A DNA stretch of 64,000 nt, from the NCBI GenBank assembly GCA_030683995.1, contig JAUXPH010000030.1, forward strand, positions 1 through 64,000, in the 5' to 3' direction. The stretch's first letter is position 1; each line of letters opens with the position of its first letter. This document shows, one piece after another, positions 44,347 through 53,625 of the stretch. A program made the position numbers and the translations under genes. The notes under the pieces are model-generated. The model was not told the origin of the DNA. It ran no database searches and saw only the letters and a list, made by a program, of their open reading frames with translations. Source of the DNA: Lutibacter sp. Its GTDB lineage: Bacteria > Bacteroidota > Bacteroidia > Flavobacteriales > Flavobacteriaceae.

Positions 44347-44817
44347 CTATATAAATTCTTCTGAAGTAATAATGGGTGAAGCATCAATTTCGTCAACTTC
44401 CATAAGTTCGGTCAGCATGTCCATGCCGTCTACAATCGCTTTAAGTTTTTCCGGCGGAAGGGCTTGCAATTTTTCACTTAATTTTTGCTGAAAAGTAATT
44501 GGCGCACTTTGGATAAGCGCCATTCCTTTAGCTGTTAAAGAAATTAAGGTAATTCGTTTGTCGGTAACTTTAGGAAGTTTTACAACCAAGTTTTTTTTCT
44601 CCAATCTGGCAATAATTCCGGTAATGGTGCTCGCATTTAAATTTAAGAAACCCTTTAATTTTGACGAATTTGCCCGGTAGTCTTCTTGTTCCGCCAAAAA
44701 TTGCAGGCATAACAATTGCGGAATGCTCACGCCCAATTCTTTATCCACTCGTTTGCTTTCCAAATTTATGGAACGCACAATTCTTCTGAGTTTTATTAAA
44801 ATTTCGATAGAATTCAT
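44347..44817 (-). CDS. MarR-family transcriptional regulator
   Basis: 156 residues with a winged helix-turn-helix: the LKGFLNLNASTITGIIARLEKKN recognition region (written here only as its start LNLNASTITGIIARL) and the wing KVTDKRITLISLTAKG. The start is taken at ATG 44817; an in-frame TTG 6 nt upstream is less likely. It lies 22 bp after the D-hydroxyproline dehydrogenase gene, so it may be transcribed from it, and two matching palindromes lie directly downstream before rpsU. Confidence 0.88.
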   Translation of the reverse strand: MNSIEILIKLRRIVRSINLESKRVDKELGVSIPQLLCLQFLAEQEDYRANSSKLKGFLNLNASTITGIIARLEKKNLVVKLPKVTDKRITLISLTAKGMALIQSAPITFQQKLSEKLQALPPEKLKAIVDGMDMLTELMEVDEIDASPIITSEEFI

Positions 44818-44839
44818 AGTCAAAAGTAACCAAAAAACA

Positions 44840-46078
44840 TTAACAACTCCTAAATTCGGTAATATCCACCGATGTTTTTTTACCCAAAATCAATTCACTT
44901 ACCAATTTGCCGGAAGCTGGTGCCAAACTCAAACCCATCATCGCATGGCCTGTTGCGATGGTTAAATTTTTAATTTTTTTTGATTTCTCAATAATGGGCA
45001 ATCCGGTTGGTGTGCAAGGCCTAAAACCAAGCCACACTTTTTCTTTATCAGGAAGGCCAACTTTGATATCAGGATAAAACTGATTCACTTTTTCAACAAT
45101 CCCCTGTAGTCTTTTGATGTTGATTTTAGTGTCTTTGTTGTTGGTGATTTCCAAAGTTCCGCCAAACCTAACTGTTTCGCCCAAAGGTGTTACAGCTACT
45201 TTTCCTTCGCATAAAATAGTGGGAATTGTTGGTTTTACCCTGAGGTTTTCCACATTAAAACTATAGCCTTTCCCTGGCAAAATATGCAATTTTACTCCTA
45301 ATTTTTTGGCAATCTCCACGCTCCAAGAACCCGCGGCAATCACAAATTCATCGGCTTTAAAATCACCTTTATTTGTAATTAATTCAGCTATTTTTCCATC
45401 TGAAGAATTAAAATCAACCACAGAACAATTGGAAATCATCTTCACGCCCATTTCATTTAATTCGGCTTTTAAGAAGGCGATAAAATGATTTGGAGACAAA
45501 TGCGCATCAGATTTATAATGCACTGCGCCCAAAGCGTTAACAGCAATGTTTTTTTCTAATTCTTTAACTTCCTGTTGGTTTAAAAAACCGACATCAATCC
45601 CCAATTCTTCCGCAATTTTTCCGATTTTAACTTCCTCTTCACCCGTTTTTTCGGTATTGTAAAGCATCAAAAGCCCTTTTTCCTGATAGCCAAATTCTTT
45701 GGTCGATTGCGCAAATTCCTGGTACAATTCTTTGCTGAATAAAGAAAGATTCCGCAAAGGAACCATGGATTTGTCAACGTGATTTTGATTGGAGTTTTTG
45801 TAAAATTGAATCAGCCAGAATAGCAAATCCAGACTTAAAGCAGGTTTTATGTAAAACGGACTTTTGGCATTGAACATCCATTTGATGCCTCGGTGAATGA
45901 CGCCAGGCTGCGCCATTGGAATAATGTGGCTGGGAACAATCATCCCCGCATTTCCGTAAGAACATCCGTCCGCCATATCAGATTTATCAATAACCGTAAC
46001 TTGAACGCCTTCTTTTGCCAAATAATAAGCAGAACACAATCCGATGATTCCGCCTCCAATGATGATTACACTTTTCAA
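44840..46078 (-). CDS. FAD-dependent D-amino-acid (D-hydroxyproline) dehydrogenase
   Basis: A DadA-like flavoenzyme of 412 residues. The FAD motif VIIIGGGIIGLCSAYYLAKEG begins immediately after the start; GCSYGNAGMIVPSHIIPMAQ and TGHAMMGLSLAPASGKLV are family motifs. I place the start at TTG 46078 ((M)KSVIIIGGG), because the only upstream alternative, GTG 46126, lies inside a repeat. By its neighbours it oxidises cis-4-hydroxy-D-proline to 1-pyrroline-4-hydroxy-2-carboxylate. A composite repeat separates it from the epimerase. Confidence 0.88.
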   Translation of the reverse strand: MKSVIIIGGGIIGLCSAYYLAKEGVQVTVIDKSDMADGCSYGNAGMIVPSHIIPMAQPGVIHRGIKWMFNAKSPFYIKPALSLDLLFWLIQFYKNSNQNHVDKSMVPLRNLSLFSKELYQEFAQSTKEFGYQEKGLLMLYNTEKTGEEEVKIGKIAEELGIDVGFLNQQEVKELEKNIAVNALGAVHYKSDAHLSPNHFIAFLKAELNEMGVKMISNCSVVDFNSSDGKIAELITNKGDFKADEFVIAAGSWSVEIAKKLGVKLHILPGKGYSFNVENLRVKPTIPTILCEGKVAVTPLGETVRFGGTLEITNNKDTKINIKRLQGIVEKVNQFYPDIKVGLPDKEKVWLGFRPCTPTGLPIIEKSKKIKNLTIATGHAMMGLSLAPASGKLVSELILGKKTSVDITEFRSC

Positions 46079-46115
46079 TTTATGATTGTTTAATTTGAAT
46101 ACTTTTCGCTTTTTT

Positions 46116-46189
46116 CCTATCCCCACCCTTTCCTAAGGAAAGGGAGTTTGATTTAATTTTTAAATTCCCCCTTCGGGGGTTAGGGGGCC
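46116..46189. repeat. Composite G/C-rich hairpin repeat (modules A' and B), second copy
   Basis: CCTATCCCCACCCTTTCCT then AAGGAAAGGGAG (46116-46150), followed by AATTCCCCCTTCGGGGG and TTAGGGGGCC (46163-46189). Same order as at 8436-8537. It sits between the epimerase stop and the dehydrogenase start. Confidence 0.88.
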
Positions 46190-47199
46190 TACAAAACCTG
46201 AAATCCGTGTGCATACGGATCATCCTCCTCATCAATAATAATGGTGTTGTATCCGTATATTTTTGCCCATCCCTGTATGCTCGGCACAATTGCTTTTTTT
46301 CCGTCCAAAGTGGTTTCTTCCTCTATTTTTCCAATAAATTTAGAGCCAATATAACTTTCATGTATATATTCTTCTCCCAGTTTTAGTTTGCCTTTTGCAT
46401 ACAATTGCGCCATACGTGCCGATGTTCCGGTGCCGCAAGGAGATCTATCAATTGCTTTGTCTCCATAAAAAACAGCGTTTCTGCCTGAAGAATTTGGGTC
46501 CATTGGATTCCCTGTCCACAACATATGGCTCACATCTTTGATAGTTTCATTCTCAGGATGCACAAATAAATTGGGATATTTTTCATTGATGCGCGTTCTT
46601 ACAATTTGTGAAAATTGGATCAATTTGCTCGCCGTAAAATTGTGAACGCCGCTAAAGTTTTTCTGCGGATCAACAATGGCGTAGTAATTTCCGCCGTAGG
46701 CAACATCAAAGGTAATTTCGCCCAATTCCGGACAATCAACCGTCAGTCCTTCCGCAGCCAAATACGATTTTACGTTGATTAATTTCACCCAATCCACTTT
46801 TTTACTGGTTTTTTGATATTCAATTTGTACCAATCCGGCCGGAGCTTCCATCCTTATTTTACCAGGAATTTTAGGCACAATCAAACCTTCTTCAATGACA
46901 ATGGTCACCGTTCCGATAGTTCCGTGGCCGCACATAGGCAAACAACCGGAAGTTTCGATAAATAAAATGGCAAAATCATTTTCTTCATCGTGTGGCGGAA
47001 ATAAAATGCTTCCGCTCATCATATCGTGACCGCGTGGCTCAAACATCAAACCTTTGCGAATCCAGTCGAATTCCTTCAAAAAATGCTGACGCTTTTCGCT
47101 CATATTCGCTCCTTTTAAATTCGGACCGCCGCCGGCAACAACACGAACGGGATTTCCACAAGTATGCGCATCAATGCAAAAAAATGTTTTTCTGCTCAT
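46189..47199 (-). CDS. 4-hydroxyproline 2-epimerase (proline racemase family)
   Basis: Converts trans-4-hydroxy-L-proline to cis-4-hydroxy-D-proline. 336 residues. Both catalytic cysteines are present: C90 in LPMCGHGTIGT and the second in DRSPCGTGTSARMAQ. A Cys at the second site separates epimerases/racemases from the Thr-containing trans-3-hydroxyproline dehydratases. Proline racemase itself is an alternative, but the cluster argues for the epimerase. The stop codon abuts a module B repeat. Second-to-last step before the FAD dehydrogenase in the operon order. Confidence 0.92.
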   Translation of the reverse strand: MSRKTFFCIDAHTCGNPVRVVAGGGPNLKGANMSEKRQHFLKEFDWIRKGLMFEPRGHDMMSGSILFPPHDEENDFAILFIETSGCLPMCGHGTIGTVTIVIEEGLIVPKIPGKIRMEAPAGLVQIEYQKTSKKVDWVKLINVKSYLAAEGLTVDCPELGEITFDVAYGGNYYAIVDPQKNFSGVHNFTASKLIQFSQIVRTRINEKYPNLFVHPENETIKDVSHMLWTGNPMDPNSSGRNAVFYGDKAIDRSPCGTGTSARMAQLYAKGKLKLGEEYIHESYIGSKFIGKIEEETTLDGKKAIVPSIQGWAKIYGYNTIIIDEEDDPYAHGFQVL

Positions 47200-47208
47200 A
47201 AATTATTT

Positions 47209-48792
47209 TTATAAAGGTTCGACCGTGCTTTTTCCATCAATGATTCTTGAAATTTTTAGCGGATTCTCATTCTGCAATTCATCTGGCAACAAATCGTTTG
47301 GCCAGCTTTGAAAACTAAACGGACGCACCCAACGTTTTATGGAATTGATTCCCACCGCCGTAAATCGGCTGTCGGTTGATGCCGGATACGGGCCGCCGTG
47401 AACCATCGCCGCACAAACCTCAACACCCGTTGGAACGCCATTAAAAATAATGCGTCCAACCCTGTTTTGAAGTGCATTTATTACATTATTATAATTGATC
47501 AATTCTTCATTTTCGGCCAAAACTGTTCCCGTTAACTGACCTTCCAAATTGGCAATAATTTCTTCCAATTGTTGTGCATTTTCACATTGAACCACCATAG
47601 AAAATGGCCCGAAAACCTCCTGATGCAAAGCGGTATTTTCTAAAAAAGTGGCACCTTCAACGGTTGTAATTGCTTGCCGGCCAAAATTAGGGGCGATTTC
47701 ATCAGAAAAACTTGCCTTAATATGCAAACCTTCTTGTTTTTGCATAGCCGCTTTTTTGGTTTCATAAGCGCCAATAATGTTTGGATGCAACATACAAGAA
47801 GGTTCAATTTTTATGATTTCTTCTGATAATTTTTCAATGAAATTAGTCAAATCACCGCTTTTGATTCCTATAATCAAACCCGGATTTGTGCAAAATTGTC
47901 CCGAACTCAACGTGATGGAACCTGCATAAATTTTTGCCCAATCATTTCCTTTGTTTTTTGCGGCTTCCGGTAAAATAATCACCGGATTTACGCTTCCCAT
48001 TTCTGCAAAAACAGGAATAGGTTCCGGACGCTGTGAAGCCATATTGTACAAAGCTCTTCCTCCGCCAATGCTTCCCGTAAAACCAACCGCTTTTACCTGC
48101 GGATGTTTCACCAATGTAACACCAACTTCAATGCCGCTGCTGTTTAAATTTGAAAATACGCCGTTTGGCATTCCGGTTTTTTCGGCAGCGTTTATAATGG
48201 CCGATGCTACCAATTCACCAGTTCCGGCATGCATTGGATGCGATTTTACGATAACCGGACAACCGGCAGCGAAAGCCGAAGCGGTATCTCCGCCAGCTGT
48301 AGAATACGCCAACGGAAAGTTGCTTGCGCCAAAAACAACCACAGGACCGATTGGAATTAACATTTTACGAATGTCAACTTTTGGAATCGGCTGTCGGTTT
48401 GGGTCGACAGTATCAATGGTGGCTTCTACCCAAGATCCTTCTTTGACTAAATTGGCAAAAGTGCGCAACTGAAAAATGGTTCTTCCTCTTTCGCCAATTG
48501 CCCTGCCTTCCGGCAAACCGGATTCTAAGCAATACATTTTTATGAGCTCATCGCCCAACGCTCCAATTTCGTTGGCGATTTGATTTAAAAATTCACTTTT
48601 TTTGACTCCCGAAACGTGTCTAAATTCCTTAAAAGCTTCTGAAGCCAATGCAACCGCCATCTCAATTTCTGCCGAAGAAGCTTCAGAAAAAACAACATCG
48701 TTCTCCTTATTTTCCTGTGGATTGAATGTTTTAAATGTTACTTTCCCTGTTGATGAAAGTAAATTCCCAATGTAATTTTTTCCTGTGATCAT
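47209..48792 (-). CDS. 2,5-dioxovalerate (ketoglutarate semialdehyde) dehydrogenase
   Basis: An aldehyde dehydrogenase of 527 residues that oxidises 2-oxoglutarate semialdehyde to 2-oxoglutarate with NADP+ (or NAD+). The catalytic Cys is in SGQFCTNPGL, the general base Glu in PVFAEMGSVNPV, and the cofactor loop is AVGFTGSIGGGRAL. Length and the NFPLAYSTAGGDTASAFAAG segment match this ALDH subgroup. It follows the deaminase gene and directly precedes the epimerase (9-bp gap). Confidence 0.92.
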   Translation of the reverse strand: MITGKNYIGNLLSSTGKVTFKTFNPQENKENDVVFSEASSAEIEMAVALASEAFKEFRHVSGVKKSEFLNQIANEIGALGDELIKMYCLESGLPEGRAIGERGRTIFQLRTFANLVKEGSWVEATIDTVDPNRQPIPKVDIRKMLIPIGPVVVFGASNFPLAYSTAGGDTASAFAAGCPVIVKSHPMHAGTGELVASAIINAAEKTGMPNGVFSNLNSSGIEVGVTLVKHPQVKAVGFTGSIGGGRALYNMASQRPEPIPVFAEMGSVNPVIILPEAAKNKGNDWAKIYAGSITLSSGQFCTNPGLIIGIKSGDLTNFIEKLSEEIIKIEPSCMLHPNIIGAYETKKAAMQKQEGLHIKASFSDEIAPNFGRQAITTVEGATFLENTALHQEVFGPFSMVVQCENAQQLEEIIANLEGQLTGTVLAENEELINYNNVINALQNRVGRIIFNGVPTGVEVCAAMVHGGPYPASTDSRFTAVGINSIKRWVRPFSFQSWPNDLLPDELQNENPLKISRIIDGKSTVEPL

Positions 48793-48820
48793 TTTTTTAT
48801 TGATTTGTTGATTGTATTTT

Positions 48821-48854
48821 ACACACCCCTAGCCCCTCTCGAGAGGGGAATTTA
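48821..48854. repeat. Module B variant between the deaminase and dehydrogenase genes
   Basis: ACACACCCCTAGCCCCTCTC then GAGAGGGGAATTTA. The hairpin CCCCTCTCGAGAGGGG is perfect. It is related to the other module B copies but in the opposite orientation with a CTCTCGAGAG centre. Confidence 0.75.
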
Positions 48855-48901
48855 ATTCATTTAACTTCAGACTTCATTACAACTTTGAGCTTTAAACTTT
48901 T

Positions 48902-49801
48902 TTAATTGATCTTCGGTCTGTTTTTCAACGCTTTTTCAATAATCGCCAACACTTTTGCCCTTTCTTCACCCACCAACGGCAAACGTGGTTCCCGAACATT
49001 TTCAGTTCCTATTCCTGTGGCAACTTCCGCCAATTTAATATTTTGTACCAATTTAGTGTTTATATCCAACTCCAACAAAGGTAAAAACCAACGATAAATA
49101 GCGATGGCTTCTTGTATTTTTCCTGCTTTTACCAATTTGTAAATCCTTACGGTTTCTAGGGGAAAAGCGCAGACCAAACCAGCAACCCAGCCATCGGCGC
49201 CCATCAATAAACTCTCCAATGCTAACGTGTCAACACCGCATAAAATTTTAAAACGATCCCCAAAACGTGTTTTCATCCTGCTCACATTTGAAATATCGCG
49301 GGTAGATTCTTTTACCGCCTGAATATTTTCGCATTCCATCAATTCCTCAAACATATCCAACGTAACTTCAATGCCATAATCGACAGGATTGTTGTAAATC
49401 ATAATTGGCAACGAAGTGGTTTTGGCAATTTTTTTAAAATAAGTAACCGTTTCCCTGGCATCGGCTTTGTAACGCATCGGCGGCAACAACATCAATCCGT
49501 TTGCGCCGTATTCTTCAGCCAAACGAACGGCTTCAATGGCGCCAGTTGTAGATTGTTCGGCGATATTGATAATCACCGGAGCTTTGCCTTTTACAATTTC
49601 GACCGTTTTTTTGATCAGAATTCTTTTTTCATCTGCAGTAAGCGTACTTGCTTCGCCCAAAGTGCCTCCAAGGATAATTCCGTTGACGCCGGCCGCCAAT
49701 TGCGCGTTGATATTTAGTTCAAAATTCACCAAATCCAACGTGTCTTCATTCGTAAATTTTGTTGTAACCGCTGGCATTACGCCGTTCCATTGTATGCTCA
49801 T
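48902..49801 (-). CDS. DapA-superfamily 1-pyrroline-4-hydroxy-2-carboxylate deaminase
   Basis: A class I aldolase-fold enzyme of 299 residues. The Schiff-base Lys is in NIQAVKESTRDIS, the catalytic Tyr in PIMIYNNPVDYG, and the GGTLGEASTL motif is near residue 41. By genomic context it deaminates the dehydrogenase product to 2-oxoglutarate semialdehyde, rather than making dihydrodipicolinate. First gene of the hydroxyproline cluster, divergent from the AraC regulator across 280 bp. Confidence 0.9.
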   Translation of the reverse strand: MSIQWNGVMPAVTTKFTNEDTLDLVNFELNINAQLAAGVNGIILGGTLGEASTLTADEKRILIKKTVEIVKGKAPVIINIAEQSTTGAIEAVRLAEEYGANGLMLLPPMRYKADARETVTYFKKIAKTTSLPIMIYNNPVDYGIEVTLDMFEELMECENIQAVKESTRDISNVSRMKTRFGDRFKILCGVDTLALESLLMGADGWVAGLVCAFPLETVRIYKLVKAGKIQEAIAIYRWFLPLLELDINTKLVQNIKLAEVATGIGTENVREPRLPLVGEERAKVLAIIEKALKNRPKIN

Positions 49802-50081
49802 TTTTCTAAATGTTTAAATGAATGTAATATGTTTTAACCAATAATCTGTAACCAATAAGCTTTTTCATTATTGAATTTTATTTTGCTTTCCTACTTTTAA
49901 CTTCCGTCAAAAAGGCCTTCTGACTTCTGACTTCCGACTTCCAGCTTTTAAATGTGCAACCAAAATAATACTTTCTAAGTTTCGGCACTAGCCTATTTAT
50001 TAGCTATTCATAATAGTATTTTACCTTGTATTTATCGTTTAATCAAAAAAATAGATTAATTTCGACGTATAATTCGCAGAT

Positions 50082-50933
50082 ATGAAGGTATTGCCATTTA
50101 AAATTCCGAAACCTGAAAATGTAACTTTATACATTCAGAAATATGATGAAGCGTCTTTTTATGAAAAACTGCACCAACATCAGGAAATTCAAATAAGCAT
50201 TTTTATTGAAGGCGAAGGCACTTATATTATTGGCGATTGCGTTGGGGAATTTAAAAAAAACGACATTTTTGTAATCGGCGAAAACTTACCGCATATTTTT
50301 AAAAGAGATGCTGCCTTTGAGCAGGAAACCGTAATGATCTCCTTGTTTTTTTCGAAAAACTCCTATGGCGAACATTTTTTTAATATGCCCGAGTTTGAGC
50401 ATTTCAATTCCTTTTTTTATGATGCGGTTTTAGGATTTGAAATACTTTCCAACAAACCTGAACTTTTCTCCTTACTGACAAAAATTAATTCCTATTCAAA
50501 ATACAAACAATTCACCGCTTTTTTAAACATTCTATCTTTAATTTCTGAAGCGGAAAAACAAACATTATCCTCATTAATCAATTTAAAAAAATATGATGGT
50601 GACGAAGGAAAACGAATGAGCGATATTTTTCAATACACGATGAATAATTTTCACAAAGAAGTTACTTTAGACAGTGTTGCCGATATTGCGAATATGACGC
50701 CCAATGCCTTTTGCCGGTATTTTAAGCAGCGAACCAACAAGACTTTTGTGAATTTTTTAATTGATATAAGAATTGGAAATGCGTGTAAATTGCTGACCAA
50801 AAACAACGATTTGAACATCACCGAAATCTCCTACAAATCAGGTTTTAACAATCTGGCCAATTTTAACCGAAAATTTAAAGCGATCAAAGGCGTTACGCCA
50901 TCTGATTACAGAAGGAAACAACTAGCCCTCTAA
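50082..50933 (+). CDS. AraC-family transcriptional regulator
   Basis: 283 residues. An N-terminal cupin-like sensing domain (YEKLHQHQEIQISIFIEGEG) is followed by two C-terminal helix-turn-helix motifs (SVADIANMTPNAFCRYFKQR and ITEISYKSGFNNLANFNRKF) and the ending GVTPSDYRR. It is transcribed away from the deaminase gene, so it is the likely activator of the hydroxyproline operon. The 280-bp divergent region also holds a CT-rich TTCTGACTTCTGACTTCCGA repeat (49918-49937). Confidence 0.9.
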   Translation: MKVLPFKIPKPENVTLYIQKYDEASFYEKLHQHQEIQISIFIEGEGTYIIGDCVGEFKKNDIFVIGENLPHIFKRDAAFEQETVMISLFFSKNSYGEHFFNMPEFEHFNSFFYDAVLGFEILSNKPELFSLLTKINSYSKYKQFTAFLNILSLISEAEKQTLSSLINLKKYDGDEGKRMSDIFQYTMNNFHKEVTLDSVADIANMTPNAFCRYFKQRTNKTFVNFLIDIRIGNACKLLTKNNDLNITEISYKSGFNNLANFNRKFKAIKGVTPSDYRRKQLAL

Positions 50934-50985
50934 AATTAATATTGCACAAGGAATAAGCTCTAATCGTCTGTCCTCAGTCTCCCGA

Positions 50986-51345
50986 CTAACTTTCAAACCC
51001 AAATTCTTTTTGTTGCTTTTTTGTCAGTCCTTTTACCACCAAATTATAAGAATCATCGATTAATTCCCTGATTAATTTATGCGATAAATTGCCGTCAATG
51101 ATGACGGAATTCCAATGAATTTTACTCATATGATATCCCGGCGTAATTTCATCGTGTTGCTCTCGTAATTCCAACGCTTTTTCGGGATCGCATTTTAAAC
51201 TTACCGTTGCCGGATGATATTCCAATCCCGCCAACGCAAACATTTTGCCGGCCACTTTAAAAACCAGTGTTTCTTCATCAAAAGGAAAACTTTCGGTGAC
51301 GTGATTTTTAGCCAAACAGTAATCTCTAAATTCTTCGATATTCAT
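50986..51345 (-). CDS. MmcQ/YjbR family protein
   Basis: 119 residues. The start MNIEEFRDYCLAKNHVTESF, then FPFDEETLVFKVAGKMFAL, and the late HWNSVIIDG are signatures of the YjbR/CyaY-like fold. Often called DNA-binding from its shape, but a function is not established. Monocistronic, cytoplasmic. Confidence 0.88.
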   Translation of the reverse strand: MNIEEFRDYCLAKNHVTESFPFDEETLVFKVAGKMFALAGLEYHPATVSLKCDPEKALELREQHDEITPGYHMSKIHWNSVIIDGNLSHKLIRELIDDSYNLVVKGLTKKQQKEFGFES

Positions 51346-51423
51346 ACCTACTTATTTAAATCTTAAAAACATAGACAGTGCTTAAAACTCTAAAATTATC
51401 AAAATATTTTGTGTTTTACGCAT

Positions 51424-51452
51424 AAAAAAACAGCTTATAAAAGCTGTTTTTT
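51424..51452 (-). terminator. Terminator after the OsmC gene
   Basis: AAAAAAACAGCTT (51424-51436) pairs with AAGCTGTTTTTT (51441-51452) around a 4-nt loop, 24 nt downstream of the OsmC stop. Confidence 0.85.
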
Positions 51453-51475
51453 AATAAATTTACTTGGGATTATTT

Positions 51476-51847
51476 CTACAATACCGGATTTAAATTTGCA
51501 ATTACATTAAATGTCGGTGGTTCGGCCAAATGACGTTTAACCGGACATTGCGCAATCACATTTTTAATGGCGCTCACATATTTTTCAGGAAAATTCGGCG
51601 GTAAATCCACCACCATATCAATGTCGCCTACCATATTGGTTGTTCTGTCGTAACTCATTTTTTGCGTGATTCCCACTTCCTGAAAAGGCAATCCTCTTTG
51701 TTGCATAAACGATCTCACAAAAACTGCTGAACACATTCCTGCTGTTGCCAAAAATATTAAGAAAGGCGATTCGTTCATCGTGATTTCATTGCCTTTCATA
51801 AATGGAACAATTCTGCCGTTTGCATCAAATTTTATTTGTATTTCCAT
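51476..51847 (-). CDS. OsmC/Ohr-family protein
   Basis: 123 residues. Two conserved cysteines lie in LATAGMCSAVFV and VIAQCPVKRHL, as in OsmC/Ohr thiol peroxidases that reduce organic peroxides. The N-terminal beta-hairpin region is short. It may also be a YhfA-type member. Monocistronic with its own terminator. A short AT-rich gap separates it from hemW. Confidence 0.87.
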   Translation of the reverse strand: MEIQIKFDANGRIVPFMKGNEITMNESPFLIFLATAGMCSAVFVRSFMQQRGLPFQEVGITQKMSYDRTTNMVGDIDMVVDLPPNFPEKYVSAIKNVIAQCPVKRHLAEPPTFNVIANLNPVL

Positions 51848-51919
51848 AATTATCTATTTAATTTTCCGCAAAGTTATTGCGATAATAAATAGTATTCTGT
51901 AACTATAATTACATACAAA

Positions 51920-53065
51920 TCAGGAACTTATTTTAAATAAATCCGAAGCAATTCCATCTGCTAAAAATTTGCCTTTTTTGGTGGTGACCAAAACTTTGCC
52001 CGAAAAAGCACGCAGCTCAATTTCAAGCAATCCCGATTTTATATGGTGTTCCGCGCTTTTTTTCAACTCTTGCAAATACATCGCGCCAAATTCTTTTTCA
52101 ATCTTTTGAAAAGAAACGCCCCAAATAGTGCGCAAACCAGTCATAATATACTCATTAAACCTGTTTGTTTCCGAAAGCTGTTCCTTTTCTGAAGGCAATT
52201 CATCGGCAAGCAAGGCATTGATGTATTTTGAATTGTTTGAAACATTCCAGCTTCTTTCAAAACCGTTAAATGAGTGCGCTGACGGACCAATTCCCAAATA
52301 TTTTTCGCCAAACCAATAGGAAGTATTGTGTTTTGAAAAATAAGCCGGATTCCCAAAATTAGAAATTTCGTAGTTTACAAAGCCTCGTTTTTCGGTTTCT
52401 GACACCAAAATATGATATTGTTCCAGTGCCAAATTTTCATCAACAGGAGGAACTTTTCCTTTTTCAATCAGCTTATGCAACACTGTTTTCTCTTCCACTG
52501 TTAACGCATAACCGGAAATATGCGGAATATTAAAATCAAATGCCTGTTGTAAATTCGACAGCCATTTTTCGTTGCTCATATTTGGTACCCCGTAAATTAA
52601 ATCGATGGTGATATTTTTAAAATATTGGGTTGCTTCAGCCAAACATTTTTTGGATTCTTCCGCATTATGCGCACGATTCATAAATTTTAAATCGTCCTCA
52701 AAAAAGGATTGAATTCCGATGCTTAATCGGTTTATTGGAAGTTTCGACAGCTCTTTAATTTTTTTGGAAGTCAAATCATCCGGATTTGCTTCAATGGTAA
52801 TTTCAGCATCATCAGCCACATCATAATTTTCAAAAATGGTGTCAATCAACATTTTCAATTCATCAATTTTTAATAAAGACGGCGTTCCTCCGCCAAAATA
52901 AATTGTTTCAATTTGTTCTTTATTGAGCTCATCTTTCCTTAAAACCAATTCCCGTTTTATCGCTGTGATCATTTCTTCTTTTCTTTTTAAGGAAGTCGAA
53001 AAATGAAAATCGCAATAATAACAAGCTTGTTTACAAAAAGGTATGTGTAAATAAATTCCAGCCAA
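51920..53065 (-). CDS. hemW: Radical SAM heme chaperone HemW (TTG start)
   Basis: A protein of 381 residues that inserts heme into respiratory enzymes. The N-terminus AGIYLHIPFCKQACYYC holds the radical-SAM CxxxCxxC cluster, followed by FGGGTPSLL and NPDDLTSKK. It resembles HemN but lacks its N-terminal extension. I start at TTG 53065, giving (M)AGIYLHIPFC as in relatives. A GTG at 53095 would add ten unrelated residues. Confidence 0.92.
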   Translation of the reverse strand: MAGIYLHIPFCKQACYYCDFHFSTSLKRKEEMITAIKRELVLRKDELNKEQIETIYFGGGTPSLLKIDELKMLIDTIFENYDVADDAEITIEANPDDLTSKKIKELSKLPINRLSIGIQSFFEDDLKFMNRAHNAEESKKCLAEATQYFKNITIDLIYGVPNMSNEKWLSNLQQAFDFNIPHISGYALTVEEKTVLHKLIEKGKVPPVDENLALEQYHILVSETEKRGFVNYEISNFGNPAYFSKHNTSYWFGEKYLGIGPSAHSFNGFERSWNVSNNSKYINALLADELPSEKEQLSETNRFNEYIMTGLRTIWGVSFQKIEKEFGAMYLQELKKSAEHHIKSGLLEIELRAFSGKVLVTTKKGKFLADGIASDLFKISS

Positions 53066-53177
53066 AATGTATTTTATTATTCCATAAATGTACACTTTTT
53101 TTAAAAAACTATGAAAAGTGATTTTTGTTACCTTTTTTATGAAAAGTGTATTGTAAATTTGAGAAAACCGATGAGTT

Positions 53178-53465
53178 ATGTATGCATATATCGTTTCATT
53201 TAAGGTAAAAGACGGGGAAGGAATTACATTTGTTGAACTTCAAAAATTTGAGGAATTGACTGAAGCAAAACCCGCAGGTCTGGATCATTTTCATATTTTT
53301 AAAGACAGAATTGAGGAAAATAAGTATTTTTTGGTTGAATATTGGGATTCTAAAGCGGATAAAGATAAATTGGAAGCGTCTAAAGAACACCAACTTTTCC
53401 ACGAACACAGAAATTTGGTGATTGATAAAAAATGTGAAACTTACGAGTGTGATGTGATTGTTTGA
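53178..53465 (+). CDS. Small ABM-like (antibiotic biosynthesis monooxygenase fold) protein
   Basis: 95 residues. The pattern (a first strand YAYIVSFKVKDG, helix VELQKFEELTEAK, strand DHFHIFKDRIEENKYFLVEYW, helix DKDKLEASKEHQLFHEHRN) is the dimeric alpha/beta barrel of ABM-like proteins. It has no recognised catalytic residues. Monocistronic; followed by a polypurine tract and a GGACAGGT hairpin. Confidence 0.75.
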   Translation: MYAYIVSFKVKDGEGITFVELQKFEELTEAKPAGLDHFHIFKDRIEENKYFLVEYWDSKADKDKLEASKEHQLFHEHRNLVIDKKCETYECDVIV

Positions 53466-53490
53466 AGTTAATCTTGAGCTTAGAGAATTC

Positions 53491-53530
53491 AGAAAAAGAG
53501 AGAAGAGAAAAGAGAAAAGAGAAAAGAGAT
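53491..53530. repeat. Polypurine repeat (AGAGAAAAGAGAAAAGAG)
   Basis: Consists only of A and G except for one T, with a 7-8-bp AGAGAAA period. Followed by the hairpin at 53553-53572. Related tracts are at 8376 and 56482. Confidence 0.65.
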
Positions 53531-53552
53531 AGAAACTTTTAACTTTTAGAAC

Positions 53553-53572
53553 GGACAGGTTGCGACCTGTCC
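53553..53572. repeat. GGACAGGT...ACCTGTCC hairpin repeat
   Basis: GGACAGGTTGCGACCTGTCC, an 8-bp perfect stem with a TGCG loop, preceded by ACTTTTAGAAC. A diverged copy with the same leader is at 35463-35489. Possibly a terminator for the convergent genes, though no T run follows. Confidence 0.7.
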
Positions 53573-53625
53573 TTACTTTGAATTTTCATTCCACAAATCA
53601 TAAATCCAAAATCGTAATTCGTAAA

